Of a stretch of DNA of 28,515 bases, positions 15,498-23,167 are shown in pieces. Where the stretch lies: contig CALJIC010000176.1 in NCBI GenBank assembly GCA_937974195.1, forward strand, positions 1-28,515. Reading direction: 5' to 3'. The DNA is from an uncultured Roseiflexaceae bacterium (GTDB lineage Bacteria > Chloroflexota > Chloroflexia > Chloroflexales > Roseiflexaceae). Numbering within the stretch: the first letter of the stretch is position 1; each line of letters starts with the position of its first letter. Position numbers and translations under genes: made by a program. The notes beneath the pieces were generated by a model. The model was not told the origin of the DNA, did not search any database, and saw only the letters and a program-made list of their open reading frames with translations.

Positions 15498-16445
15498 TCA
15501 AACCCGGCGGTCGTCCGCGCCGCGGGGGCGCTGCGCGGCCTTGGCCTGGATCAGCTGCCCGAGCAGGGCGACGCGCGGCAGCTGCATCGCGGGCTCGAGC
15601 GACTCGGCGACGCGGGCGATCGCCATGTTCAGAAACGCGATCTCGGTTGGCCTGCCGCTGCGCAGGTCCTGAAGGGTCGAGATCAGCTGGCCGTCCGAGC
15701 GCCGGCTGATCAGCAGCAGCTGCTCCAGCAGCTCGGCCTCGCTCAGCCCCAGGCCGAGCCGGTCGGTGAGCTCGACACACTCCCGAACGACCTCGCGCGC
15801 CAGGTCGGCGACCGCGGCGTCGCGGGCGAAGATGCCGTTGTCGGCCTCTAGCAGAGGGCAGATCGAGTTGAAGACGGCGTTGAGGATGGCCTTCTTCCAG
15901 ATCTCGCGCTGGATGTTCGCTTCGGACCGGAACGGGAAGCCCGCCGTGTCCAGCAGGCCGACGCAGCGCTGCAGCTCCGCCTCCGTTCCGGCGATGACGC
16001 CGATCGGAGACGCGGTCACCGGGCGGAACAGAAACTCGTGCTCGCCGGACGCCTGGCTCGTCACGTACAGCACGCAGCGGTAGATCGAAGGGAAGCCGGC
16101 GTCGAGGAAGGGCTGCTCCACCCCGATGCCGTTCTGCAGCAGGATGATCGGGCCGCGGGCGCCCTTGGCGCTCAGCTCGCGGGCGATCGCCTGGTTGGCG
16201 TGGGCCTTGGCGGCGATGACGATGACCCCGTCGAGGCTGGTCAGCCCGGCGAGCGAGACCGTCTCGACCGGCGCGCTGGTGCGCTGCGCCCCGCTGTCCA
16301 GAGTCACCGTGATCGTGCTGCGCGGGACGTCGGCGCGGCTGGTCCGCACCGCGATCACGCTCCGCCCCGCGGCGGTGAGCGAGGCAGCCAGCGGGAAGCC
16401 GACCGCTCCAGAACCGAGGATGTAGATCGTCTCCCTTGCGTCCAT
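15498..16445 (-). CDS. panE: Ketopantoate reductase family protein
   Basis: 315 aa from ATG 16445, preceded by GAGGGG. The longer frame to 16580 adds a non-conserved leader. The protein has the NADPH-binding GSGAVGFPLA at 8-17, LLQNGIG in the middle of the Rossmann domain, EIWKKAILNAVFN carrying the presumed catalytic Lys and the conserved Asn, and SGRPTEIAFLN, whose Glu belongs to the substrate site of 2-dehydropantoate 2-reductases. The expected reaction is ketopantoate to pantoate for coenzyme A synthesis. ApbA/PanE paralogues with other 2-oxo substrates exist, so the symbol is likely but not certain. It stands alone, divergent from the BI-1 gene. Confidence 0.8.
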   Translation of the reverse strand: MDARETIYILGSGAVGFPLAASLTAAGRSVIAVRTSRADVPRSTITVTLDSGAQRTSAPVETVSLAGLTSLDGVIVIAAKAHANQAIARELSAKGARGPIILLQNGIGVEQPFLDAGFPSIYRCVLYVTSQASGEHEFLFRPVTASPIGVIAGTEAELQRCVGLLDTAGFPFRSEANIQREIWKKAILNAVFNSICPLLEADNGIFARDAAVADLAREVVRECVELTDRLGLGLSEAELLEQLLLISRRSDGQLISTLQDLRSGRPTEIAFLNMAIARVAESLEPAMQLPRVALLGQLIQAKAAQRPRGADDRRV

Positions 16446-16599
16446 AGGCCCCTCGCGCTGGCATAGGGGAGCAGCGAGCGCCGCCGCTGCGCCCGGCAGC
16501 TCACACCCGCAGATAGAGCGAAGGGTAGCACACGAGCCGGAACACCACAACGGCCAATCCGCCCCTTCTGACCGAGACAATCACGCGAGTCGCGCGGCC

Positions 16600-16628
16600 G
16601 CGACAATGTGTGACAAAGTGCGTATACT
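16600..16628 (+). promoter_or_regulatory. Candidate promoter of the BI-1 gene
   Basis: GCGACA (16600-16605) and TATACT (16623-16628) are 17 bp apart; the -10 box is good and the -35 box moderate. A near-palindrome GTATACTATGTATAGATAC (16622-16640) overlaps the -10 and start region and could bind a regulator. Confidence 0.4.
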
Positions 16629-16665
16629 ATGTATAGATACGGCGCTACACGTGAGGAGAAGCCCG

Positions 16666-17361
16666 ATGACATACCAGCCCTACACGACCGCGCAGACCAC
16701 AGCGATACGCAACGGCGTGATGCACCAGGTGTACGCCTGGATGACCGCCGGCCTGCTGGTGACCGGCGCGGTCGCGTCGTTCGTCGCCAGCTCCGCGGAG
16801 CTGACCGCGGCGATCTTCGGCAACCCGTGGCTGTTCTTCGGCCTGTTTCTCGTCCAGATCGTCGCGGTGATCGGCCTGAGCGCGGGGATCGGCCGGCTCT
16901 CGCCCGCGGCCGCCATGGCGATCTTCATCGGCTACGCCGCGCTCAACGGCCTGACGCTCTCGGCGATCTTCCTGGTCTACACCGCCGCGTCGATCGCGTC
17001 GACCTTCTTCGTGACCGCCGGGACCTTCGGCGCGATGAGCCTGTACGGCTACACCACCCGGCGCGACCTGTCGGGGATCGGCAACATCGCGGTGATGGCG
17101 CTGATCGGGCTGCTGATCGCCTCGCTGGTCAACTTCTTCATGCGCAGCGAGGCGCTGTACTGGGTCATCACCTACGCCGGCGTGCTGATCTTCGTGGCGC
17201 TGACCGCCTGGGACACGCAGAAGATCAAGCGGCTGAGCCAGCAGGTGGCGACCGAGGCCGACGCCGGGCGGGTGGCGGTGATCGGCGCCCTGATGCTGTA
17301 CCTCGACTTCATCAACCTGTTCATCTTCCTGCTGCGTATCTTCGGCGCGCGCCGCGACTGA
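16666..17361 (+). CDS. Bax inhibitor-1/YccA family membrane protein
   Basis: 231 aa from ATG 16666, with AGGAGA seven bases upstream. There are seven predicted transmembrane segments, an N-terminus MTYQPYTTAQTTAIRNGV leading into VYAWMTAGLLVTG, the typical GYTTRRDLSGIG loop between segments four and five, and a C-terminal YLDFINLFIFLLRIFG, the hallmark of the BI-1/TMBIM family with its conserved aspartate. Bacterial members (YetJ, YccA) are inner-membrane proteins; YetJ is a pH-sensitive calcium leak channel and YccA modulates the FtsH protease. The gene is monocistronic, with several perfect hairpins behind it. Confidence 0.92.
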   Translation: MTYQPYTTAQTTAIRNGVMHQVYAWMTAGLLVTGAVASFVASSAELTAAIFGNPWLFFGLFLVQIVAVIGLSAGIGRLSPAAAMAIFIGYAALNGLTLSAIFLVYTAASIASTFFVTAGTFGAMSLYGYTTRRDLSGIGNIAVMALIGLLIASLVNFFMRSEALYWVITYAGVLIFVALTAWDTQKIKRLSQQVATEADAGRVAVIGALMLYLDFINLFIFLLRIFGARRD

Positions 17362-17402
17362 TTTCGGCGCGCCGCACTCCTCAGCGTGTTCCGCAGGCGC
17401 TT

Positions 17403-17660
17403 GTGCAGGCGCTCCGCCCTGCACCCGGGCAGGAGGGCCAGCGCCGGCCCTCCTGCACCACCCGCGCCAGGGCCTGCGGCCCTGGACCCGCAAGGGAACG
17501 TGTACGCCGCTGGCCAGCACGTTGTCATGCCCACGTACACCGACGCCCGTGCCCCAGGCACAGATCCGCGTATCTCCTGTCTATTTCCGCCGCTCTGCAA
17601 GCTCCCCCACGGCCGCAGGGCGGCGGAAAACATTTGTGGAGGGCCACAAGGCCCTCCACA
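17403..17660. repeat. Cluster of five perfect palindromes, GGAGGG family
   Basis: The 356-bp gap between the BI-1 and purN ends holds no gene but five hairpins. They are GTGCAGG/CCTGCAC (17403-17424), GCAGGAGGGCC/GGCCCTCCTGC (17429-17456), CCAGGGCC/GGCCCTGG (17467-17485), TTTCCGCCGC/GCGGCGGAAA (17584-17629) and TGTGGAGGGCC/GGCCCTCCACA (17635-17660). The last is followed by acctcccc, as in other copies. Any of them could terminate the two convergent transcripts. The family recurs at 20162-20289, 23072-23094, 25311-25332 and 26228-26246. Confidence 0.85.
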
Positions 17661-17717
17661 CCTCCCCGTGAAGCGAAAAGGTAGCACAGAGAGAAGATAC
17701 GCCCGCCCCCGCGCGAA

Positions 17718-18359
17718 TCACCCCCTGGACACGGCCGCGAGGCGGTTGACGACCTCGACGACCAGCCGCCGCTCCTCGGCCTTGATGCGCTCGTGGAGCG
17801 CCGCCTCGTCGTCGCCGGGCAGCACCGGCACCTCGGCGGCCGCGAGCACCGGGCCGTCGTCGAGGGCCGTGGTCACGCGGTGGATCGTGCAGCCGGTGAC
17901 CGGCAGCCCCAGGCGCAGCGCCTCGGCGACCACGTGCGCCCCGCGCAGCGCCGGGATGGTGACGCCGGAGCTGGTGGTCACCACCTCGCCGCCGCCGTCC
18001 GGCAGGAGCGCGGGGTGCTGGTTGATCACGCGGCCGGGGAATCGATCGAGGAACTCTGTGGTCAGGATGCGCATGAAGCCCGAGAGCAGCACCAGGTCGG
18101 GCTCGAACGCCGCGACGACCGCGGCCAGGCGGCGCTCCCAGTCCTGGCGCTGCTGCTGCGTGGCCCGGCGGGGCAGAGGCACGTAGGCCGCCGGAATATG
18201 GCGCGCGAGCGCGCGCTGCAGGCCGTAGGCGTCGGCGCGGTCGCTCACGACCAGCGCGATGGTCGCGGCGAGCTGGCCGGCCGCGCGGGCGTCGAGCAGG
18301 GCCTGGAGGTTGGTGCCGCTGCCGGAGAGCAGCACCGCCACGCGGTAGGCGTCAGACAT
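17718..18359 (-). CDS. purN: Phosphoribosylglycinamide formyltransferase
   Basis: 213 aa from ATG 18359, which overlaps the end of the HIT gene by 8 bp (ATGTCTGA). It transfers a formyl group from 10-formyltetrahydrofolate to GAR in purine synthesis. The N-terminus VAVLLSGSGTNLQALLDA is the phosphate-binding signature, followed by LLSGFMRIL. The catalytic trio is visible: Asn113 and His115 in INQHPALLP, and Asp167 in TTALDDGPVL. These are 54 residues apart, against 38 in the E. coli enzyme (Asn106 to Asp144). The difference is an insert of about 16 residues right after HPALLP, rich in Gly, Val and Thr, where most relatives have only a short SFPG-like turn. It is last in the purD-HIT-purN operon. 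Confidence 0.93.
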   Translation of the reverse strand: MSDAYRVAVLLSGSGTNLQALLDARAAGQLAATIALVVSDRADAYGLQRALARHIPAAYVPLPRRATQQQRQDWERRLAAVVAAFEPDLVLLSGFMRILTTEFLDRFPGRVINQHPALLPDGGGEVVTTSSGVTIPALRGAHVVAEALRLGLPVTGCTIHRVTTALDDGPVLAAAEVPVLPGDDEAALHERIKAEERRLVVEVVNRLAAVSRG

Positions 18360-18813
18360 GGTGCAGCGACGCGTCGGTGAGGCGGGCGCGCAGCTTCGCC
18401 ACCAGCTCCGCGATCGCGCGCTCGTCGCCGCGCGGGGCATCGGGCCAGTCGGCGACGCGCGTGCCGTAGTACTGCTGCGGCGTACCTGGGTAGCGCGGCA
18501 CGATATGCACGTGGAACTGCGGCACGTGGTCCCCGAGGACGAACGCGTAGACGTGCTCGGCGCCGAGTGCCAGGCGCAGGTCGCGGCTGATCCGGCTGAG
18601 CCACAGCCCGACCTTCTGCGCCTCGCTGTCGGTCAGGTCGCCGAGGTCGCCGGCGTGGCGGCGCGTCTCGAGGATCAGGTACCCGAGATAGGCGGTGCCG
18701 CTCTCGTCGGGCGGAAGGTGCTTGACCAGCAGGTCCTCGTCCTCAACGATCGGGCCGCCGGGCACGGCGGTGGTATCGCGGCGCTGCCTGCCGCTGAAGA
18801 TCTCCTCGCTCAC
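18352..18813 (-). CDS. HIT-family nucleotide hydrolase/transferase
   Basis: 153 aa from GTG 18813. That start has AGGAG six bases upstream and overlaps the purD stop by 4 bp (GTGA). The histidine-triad region reads PQFHVHIVPRYPG with His101 and His103; the place of the first triad histidine is Gln99. The middle, normally nucleophilic, histidine is kept. Family members hydrolyse or transfer nucleoside monophosphates from substrates such as Ap4A or adenosine phosphoramidates, in the cytoplasm. Its coupling between purD and purN suggests a purine-nucleotide role, but the substrate is unknown. Confidence 0.88.
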   Translation of the reverse strand: MSEEIFSGRQRRDTTAVPGGPIVEDEDLLVKHLPPDESGTAYLGYLILETRRHAGDLGDLTDSEAQKVGLWLSRISRDLRLALGAEHVYAFVLGDHVPQFHVHIVPRYPGTPQQYYGTRVADWPDAPRGDERAIAELVAKLRARLTDASLHHV

Positions 18814-20096
18814 AGCGCGCTCCTCCCGATATCGGTCCGGTACTGCATTCCTTCGAAGCTGATCTGCCTCACCGCCGCGTAGGCGCGCTCCAGGGCCTCC
18901 GGCAGCGTCGGGGCGATGCCCGTGACCCCCAGCACCCGCCCGCCGGCGGTCACCAGCCGGCCCTGCTCCCGCGCGGTTCCCGCGTGGAACACCAGCGCGC
19001 GCGCCTGCGTGCCCTCCGGCTGCGCCCCCTCGACGGCCTCGACGCCGGTGATCACATCGCCGCGCCGCGGCGCATCGGGGTAGCCGGAGGCCGCCAGGAC
19101 CACGCAGGCGGCGGACAGGCCGGCCCACCGCAGGAGCTCGCGCAGCGGCCGGCGCTGCTCATCGCCGCCGCGGGCACAGGCGAGCAGCGCCGGGAGCAGG
19201 TCGCCGTCGATCAGGGGCATCAGCGCCTGCGTCTCCGGGTCGCCGAAGCGCGCGTTGAACTCCAGCACCCGCGGCCCGTGCTCGGTGAGGATCAGGCCGG
19301 CGTACAGCGCGCCGCGGAAGGGGGTTCCGGCGGCTGCGAGCGCGCGCAGCGCCGGCCTCATAACCACATCGGCGACCTGCTGCGCGTCCTGCGGGCTGAG
19401 GTGCGGCGCGGGCGCGTAGGCGCCCATCCCACCGGTGTTCGGCCCCCGGTCGCCGTCGAGCAGGCGCTTGTGGTCCTGCGCCGGCGGCAGCGGGCACAGG
19501 TCCGCGCCGTCGGACAGCGCGATCAGCGAGACCTCGGGGCCGCGCAGGCGCTCCTCGAGCACCAGCCCGCGCCCGGCGTCCGTCGCGGCGAGCTGCGCCA
19601 CTGCCTCCAGCGTCTCGGCGACGGTCTCGGCGACGATCACGCCCTTCCCGGCGGCCAGGCCGTCGGCCTTCACCACCCACGGCCGGCCGCTGGAGCGGAC
19701 GAACTCGGCCGCGTCCTCCGCGCGCTCGAAGATCTGCGCCGCGGCGGTGGGGATGCCCGCCTCGGCCATGAGCCGCTTGGCGAAGGCCTTGCTGCTCTCG
19801 ATCCGGGCGGCGGCCGCGCTCGGCCCGAAGACCGGGATACCGGCGGCGGCGCACGCGTCGGCGAGCCCAGCGGCGAGCGGCGCCTCGGGGCCGACGACCA
19901 CCAGGCCGACGCGCTCGCGGCGCGCCAGGTCCACCAGCGCCTCGACCGCCGTGGCCTCGACCGGCACGCAGCGGCCCACCTGCGCCGCGCCGGGGTTGCC
20001 GGGGGCGATCAGCAGGTCATCCAGCAGCGGCGACTGGCGCAGCTTCCACGCCAGGGCGTGCTCGCGGCCGCCGCTCCCCACCAGCAGCACGTTCAT
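18810..20096 (-). CDS. purD: Phosphoribosylamine-glycine ligase
   Basis: 428 aa from ATG 20096, the family's usual start (MNVLLVGSGGREHALAWKL); the frame upstream to 20591 crosses the repeat-filled leader and is not coding. It is an ATP-grasp ligase making GAR from phosphoribosylamine, glycine and ATP. Signatures are APGNPG near residue 31, VVVGPEAPLAAGLADA, WVVKADGLAAGKGVIVA (ATP-grasp lysine and glycine loop), GPEVSLIALSDG, NTGGMGAYAPAP and EFNARFGDPETQ. The length is normal. First gene of the purD-HIT-purN operon, with a weak ribosome site (GAGAAG). Confidence 0.96.
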   Translation of the reverse strand: MNVLLVGSGGREHALAWKLRQSPLLDDLLIAPGNPGAAQVGRCVPVEATAVEALVDLARRERVGLVVVGPEAPLAAGLADACAAAGIPVFGPSAAAARIESSKAFAKRLMAEAGIPTAAAQIFERAEDAAEFVRSSGRPWVVKADGLAAGKGVIVAETVAETLEAVAQLAATDAGRGLVLEERLRGPEVSLIALSDGADLCPLPPAQDHKRLLDGDRGPNTGGMGAYAPAPHLSPQDAQQVADVVMRPALRALAAAGTPFRGALYAGLILTEHGPRVLEFNARFGDPETQALMPLIDGDLLPALLACARGGDEQRRPLRELLRWAGLSAACVVLAASGYPDAPRRGDVITGVEAVEGAQPEGTQARALVFHAGTAREQGRLVTAGGRVLGVTGIAPTLPEALERAYAAVRQISFEGMQYRTDIGRSAL

Positions 20097-20161
20097 TGTT
20101 GGCTTCTCACTTACAGAACTTACGCGGTGGCATTGCCCCCGCACCCCGTGGAGAGGTTTGG

Positions 20162-20289
20162 GGAGGCAAAGCCTCCTCGGAATTTCCCTTCCCGCCGCTC
20201 TGCGGCGGGATAAATGAGGATCTCGGAGGGCCTGCGGCCCTCCGAACCTCCCAGCAGGGAAGAGGGCCGTGGAGGGTTTGCAGCCCTCC
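20162..20289. repeat. Four palindromes in the purD leader
   Basis: The hairpins are GGAGGC-aaa-GCCTCC (20162-20176), CCCGCCGC-tct-GCGGCGGG (20192-20209 region), CGGAGGGCC-tgc-GGCCCTCCG (20224-20244) and GGAGGG/CCCTCC (20271-20289). The third is followed by gaacctccc, identical to 38-54. If purD is transcribed from the -10 box at 20394-20399, all four lie in its ~290-nt leader. The rest of 20097-20511 holds the two divergent promoters and no gene. No recognised purine riboswitch was found. Confidence 0.8.
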
Positions 20290-20393
20290 ATACCTCTCCG
20301 CGGGAAGGAACAGGGACATGTGCGGAGGTCATCCGCGAAGCGTGCGCCTCCCAGAGGGAGGCCTTCGCGGGAGCTCACCGCGCCACCCGCGCC

Positions 20394-20399
20394 AATTAT
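20394..20399 (-). promoter_or_regulatory. Extended -10 box of the purD operon
   Basis: On the minus strand TGCTATAAT gives a consensus -10 box with the TGn extension, which allows promoter function without a clear -35 box (none is seen). Transcription would run leftwards through the palindromes into purD. Confidence 0.55.
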
Positions 20400-20453
20400 A
20401 GCACCGCCTCCGGCGCGGCCGGCCCGCGGGCGTAGCCGCCGGTGAGCGCGTGC

Positions 20454-20459
20454 TATAAT
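20454..20459 (+). promoter_or_regulatory. Extended -10 box of the DUF123 gene
   Basis: TGCTATAAT with TATAAT at 20454-20459, 53 bp before TTG 20512. It is the same 9-bp string as the divergent purD box 54 bp away and the box at 26444-26449, suggesting a house style of extended -10 promoters. There is no convincing -35 box. Confidence 0.55.
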
Positions 20460-20511
20460 AGCCGCGGCGCAGAACACGTATTGAGCACTGCCGCGCCGGA
20501 GAGAGCTCGGG

Positions 20512-20985
20512 TTGAAGGGAACGTACCTGCTGATCTTGTATCTAGCCGATGAGATCGCCGCCCTCAATGTGGGGAGGCTGGGAGCGTTCACCTTCGCCGC
20601 CGGCTACTACCTCTACGTCGGGAGCGCCTTCGGTCCAGGCGGGGTCAACGCGCGCCTGGCCTACCACCAGCGCCGGACGAAGCAGCGCCCGCGCTGGCAC
20701 ATCGACTACCTGCGCGAGCGCGCCCGGCTGCTCGAGGCGTGGGCGATCGGCTGGGACGTGCCGATCGAGCGGCCGCTGGTGAGCGCGCTGCTCGAGGACG
20801 GCAGGCTGTGCGCGCCCGTGCCGGGCTTCGGCGCCGGCGACAGCGACCTCCGGAGCCACCTGCTCTACTCGGCGAAGCGGCCGCCGGAGCGCTCGCTGAC
20901 CACGGCGATCCTCGCGATCGCCGAGGCCAGCGGCAGGCCCACCAGCCAGCTCACGATTGAGATTCACACGTACGATGATGTCTGA
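20512..20985 (+). CDS. DUF123 / GIY-YIG-like protein
   Basis: 157 aa from TTG 20512, with GGAGAG seven bases upstream; the family begins just there (KGTYLLILYL). DUF123 is a GIY-YIG-related domain, fused to endonuclease III in some archaea. Visible family features are TFAAGYYLYVGSAFGPGG (the GIY and YIG equivalents are YYLYVGSA), RLAYHQRR, and RWHIDYLRE, the conserved HIDYL. No nuclease activity is established for standalone members. It overlaps the next gene by 8 bp and heads a probable operon. Confidence 0.85.
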   Translation: MKGTYLLILYLADEIAALNVGRLGAFTFAAGYYLYVGSAFGPGGVNARLAYHQRRTKQRPRWHIDYLRERARLLEAWAIGWDVPIERPLVSALLEDGRLCAPVPGFGAGDSDLRSHLLYSAKRPPERSLTTAILAIAEASGRPTSQLTIEIHTYDDV

Positions 20986-21838
20986 GCAACCCGCCTCGCT
21001 CGGGCCTGCGGAGGTCGGCGCGATCCTCGAGCAGCTGCGCGCCGAGGTGCGCGCCCGCCGCCTCGCGCGCGGTATCGCCGCCGAGGGCCCGCTCGAGCGC
21101 GACCTCGGGCGCGCGCTCGACGAGCTCGAGCTGCACCGCGTGGTGAGCGCCCACTGGCCGCTGACCGCGCGGACGCTGCCCGGCAGGGTCGTCGCGCTCG
21201 TCAACAAGATCGTCCGCCGCGCGCTGCGCTGGTACATCAACCCGATCGTCGAGCAGCAGAACGCCTACAACGACGCCGCGGCGCGGGCGCTGCGCCTGCT
21301 CGCCGACGCCTACCTCGACCTGGGCGAGCAGCTGGCGGAAGTGCGGGCCGCGCTGGAGGCGACGCCGGGCGCCGACGAGCGTCCGCCGCACGCCGGAGGC
21401 CCTTCCGGCGCAGCCGCGGGCGGCGAGCAGGCGGCCGGTGGCTCGCGGCCGGCAGCCGGCGCGAGCGAGTCGCCGGCCAGGGGCGAGGGTGTGCCGCTGC
21501 AGGAGGTGGTGCGGGCGCGGGCGGAAGCCGAGCCGCCGGCGCGCTTCCCCGACCTGGCGCTGGCCGAGCAGCTGCCGCGTGTGAGCGAGCTGCAGGCGGT
21601 GAGCGCGCACTGGGCGCTCGTCGGGCGCCGGCCCCACGAGCAGCTCATCGCGCTGGCCAAGCGCGTCGTGCGCCAGTACCTGCGCTGGCTGATCAACCCG
21701 ATCGTCGAGCAGCAGAACGCGGCCAACGCGGCGCTGACCGAGGCGCTGGCCAGCCTCCACCGGCTGGACGCCGAGCGGCGCGGGGAGATCGCCAGGCTGC
21801 GGGCGCACAGGCGCCGCGCGGCGGGCCACGGGCAGTAA
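20978..21838 (+). CDS. Duplicated INPIVEQQN-motif protein
   Basis: 286 aa from ATG 20978 (or 20975), overlapping the upstream stop by 8 bp; the ribosome site is weak. The protein is two related ~65-residue helical units joined by a Gly/Ala/Pro-rich linker (about 125-180). Each unit has an AHW motif followed by RxxRxxLRW and the identical INPIVEQQNA (87-96 and 239-248), then an Ala/Leu-rich helix. This motif is known to me from the start of putative methyltransferases and glycosyltransferases in surface-polysaccharide clusters; here no catalytic domain is attached. A 29-bp stretch is identical between the two copies (21236-21264, 21692-21720). No membrane segment is seen. Function unknown; the glycosyltransferase starting 6 bp downstream suggests an accessory or scaffold role in glycan assembly. 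Confidence 0.75.
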   Translation: MSEQPASLGPAEVGAILEQLRAEVRARRLARGIAAEGPLERDLGRALDELELHRVVSAHWPLTARTLPGRVVALVNKIVRRALRWYINPIVEQQNAYNDAAARALRLLADAYLDLGEQLAEVRAALEATPGADERPPHAGGPSGAAAGGEQAAGGSRPAAGASESPARGEGVPLQEVVRARAEAEPPARFPDLALAEQLPRVSELQAVSAHWALVGRRPHEQLIALAKRVVRQYLRWLINPIVEQQNAANAALTEALASLHRLDAERRGEIARLRAHRRRAAGHGQ

Positions 21839-21844
21839 CCGGCC

Positions 21845-23026
21845 TTGGACACGATCACGATAGTCGTCCCCTGGTTTGGGCCAGACACGGCGGGCGGCGC
21901 GGAGACCCAGGCGCGGCAGCTCGCGGCGGCCATCCGCCAGCAGGGAGCGCCGGTGGAGGTGTGGACCACCGACGGCCGGGACTCGTTCGCGCCGCCGGAG
22001 CCGCACTACCGCACCGGGCCGGACGAAGTGGACGGCGTGCCGGTGCGGCGCTTCCCGATCCTGCCGCCGACGTTCGCGCCGCGCGTGCCCCCGCCTGTCG
22101 CCCGGCGGGCCGCCTCGCTGCCGGCGCTCCCGGACTTCCCCGAGCGCGAGCTGCTCCAGCTCGGCTGGCTGGCCTCGAGCGACGAGCTGCTCGAGGCGGT
22201 GGCGAGTGAGGGCGACGGGAGGCAGTTCCTGTTTGTGCCCTACCCGTTCCCGACCACCTTCTGGGGCGCGCTGCTGGCCGGCGAGCGCGCCCACCTGCTC
22301 CCCTGCCTGCACGATGAGCCGTATGCGCGCCACGCGACATTCCGCTGGATGTTCCGGCGCGTCCGGCGGGTGCTGGCCAACAGCCGCGGCGAGGCGGAGC
22401 TGGCGCTGCGGCTGTACGACCTGCCGCCGGAGCGGGTGGTGGTGGCGGGCGAGGGGATCGACCTGACGCCGCGCGGCGATGGGGCTGCGTTCCGCGAGCG
22501 GCGCGGCATCAGCGGGCCGCTGCTGATGTACGCCGGCCGGGACGCACCCGGGAAGAACGTTCCGCTGCTGCTGGCCTACCTGCGCGAGTACTGGGCGCGG
22601 CGCGGCGGGCCACTCACCTTCGTGCGCACCGGGCGCGGCCCCATGGGCGTGCCCGAGTCGCTGCGCGGGCTGGTCCTCGACCTCGGCGATGTCCCGCACC
22701 AGGAGCGGCACGACGCCTACGCCGCCGCAGACGTGTACGTCCACGCCTCCACCTACGAGAGCTTCTCGATCGTGCTGATGGAGGCCTGGCTGCAGGGCAC
22801 CCCGGCGCTGGTCAACGCGGCGTGCGCGGTGACGCGGCAGGCGGTGGAGGAGAGCGGCGGCGGGCTGGCGTTCGGGAGCTTCGCGGAGTTCGCCGCGGCC
22901 CTGGACGTGCTGCTGGCGGACGCGGAGCTGCGCCGCGAGCTCGGCGAGCGCGGGCGCGCCTATGTGCTCGAGCACTGCCGCTGGGACGAGGTCGCGCGGC
23001 GGACCATAGCCGCGATCCTCGGCTGA
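21845..23026 (+). CDS. GT4-family glycosyltransferase
   Basis: 393 aa from TTG 21845, 6 bp after the previous stop. It is a two-domain GT-B enzyme. The N-terminal acceptor domain has VPWFGPDTAGGAETQARQLA, the nucleotide-sugar domain has LMYAGRDAPGKNVPLLLAYL, and the E-x7-E motif of family 4 is intact at Glu305 and Glu313 (YESFSIVLMEAW). No signal peptide or membrane segment is seen, so it works on the cytoplasmic side. The sugar and acceptor are unknown. Likely co-transcribed with the INPIVEQQN protein. Confidence 0.85.
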   Translation: MDTITIVVPWFGPDTAGGAETQARQLAAAIRQQGAPVEVWTTDGRDSFAPPEPHYRTGPDEVDGVPVRRFPILPPTFAPRVPPPVARRAASLPALPDFPERELLQLGWLASSDELLEAVASEGDGRQFLFVPYPFPTTFWGALLAGERAHLLPCLHDEPYARHATFRWMFRRVRRVLANSRGEAELALRLYDLPPERVVVAGEGIDLTPRGDGAAFRERRGISGPLLMYAGRDAPGKNVPLLLAYLREYWARRGGPLTFVRTGRGPMGVPESLRGLVLDLGDVPHQERHDAYAAADVYVHASTYESFSIVLMEAWLQGTPALVNAACAVTRQAVEESGGGLAFGSFAEFAAALDVLLADAELRRELGERGRAYVLEHCRWDEVARRTIAAILG

Positions 23027-23071
23027 GGGACCAGCCGCCCCGCCGGGAGGCTTGAGGGGTCGCAGGGAGGT

Positions 23072-23094
23072 GTGGAGAGCCACAGGCCCTCCAC
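23072..23094. repeat. GTGGAG/CTCCAC palindrome copy
   Basis: GTGGAG (23072-23077) and CTCCAC (23089-23094) form a shorter, decayed member of the GGAGGG palindrome family in the gap between the glycosyltransferase and the isomerase-like gene. The surrounding ggaggtgtgg and ggccctccac words match other copies. Confidence 0.6.
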
Positions 23095-23167
23095 GATCCC
23101 ATTTTTCCGCTGTGAGAAGGCAACGCCACTTTTTGCCGCAGAGCGGCCGAAGAGAAGGAATGCACTC

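Noticed and set aside
15463..16464. Second minus-strand frame over the ketopantoate reductase gene
   Set aside because: Frame-shifted shadow of the same gene; NADPH motif and catalytic Lys lie in the other frame.
20097..20393. Purine riboswitch in the purD leader
   Set aside because: The conserved junction bases of known purine riboswitches are not seen; the hairpins belong to the dispersed palindrome family.
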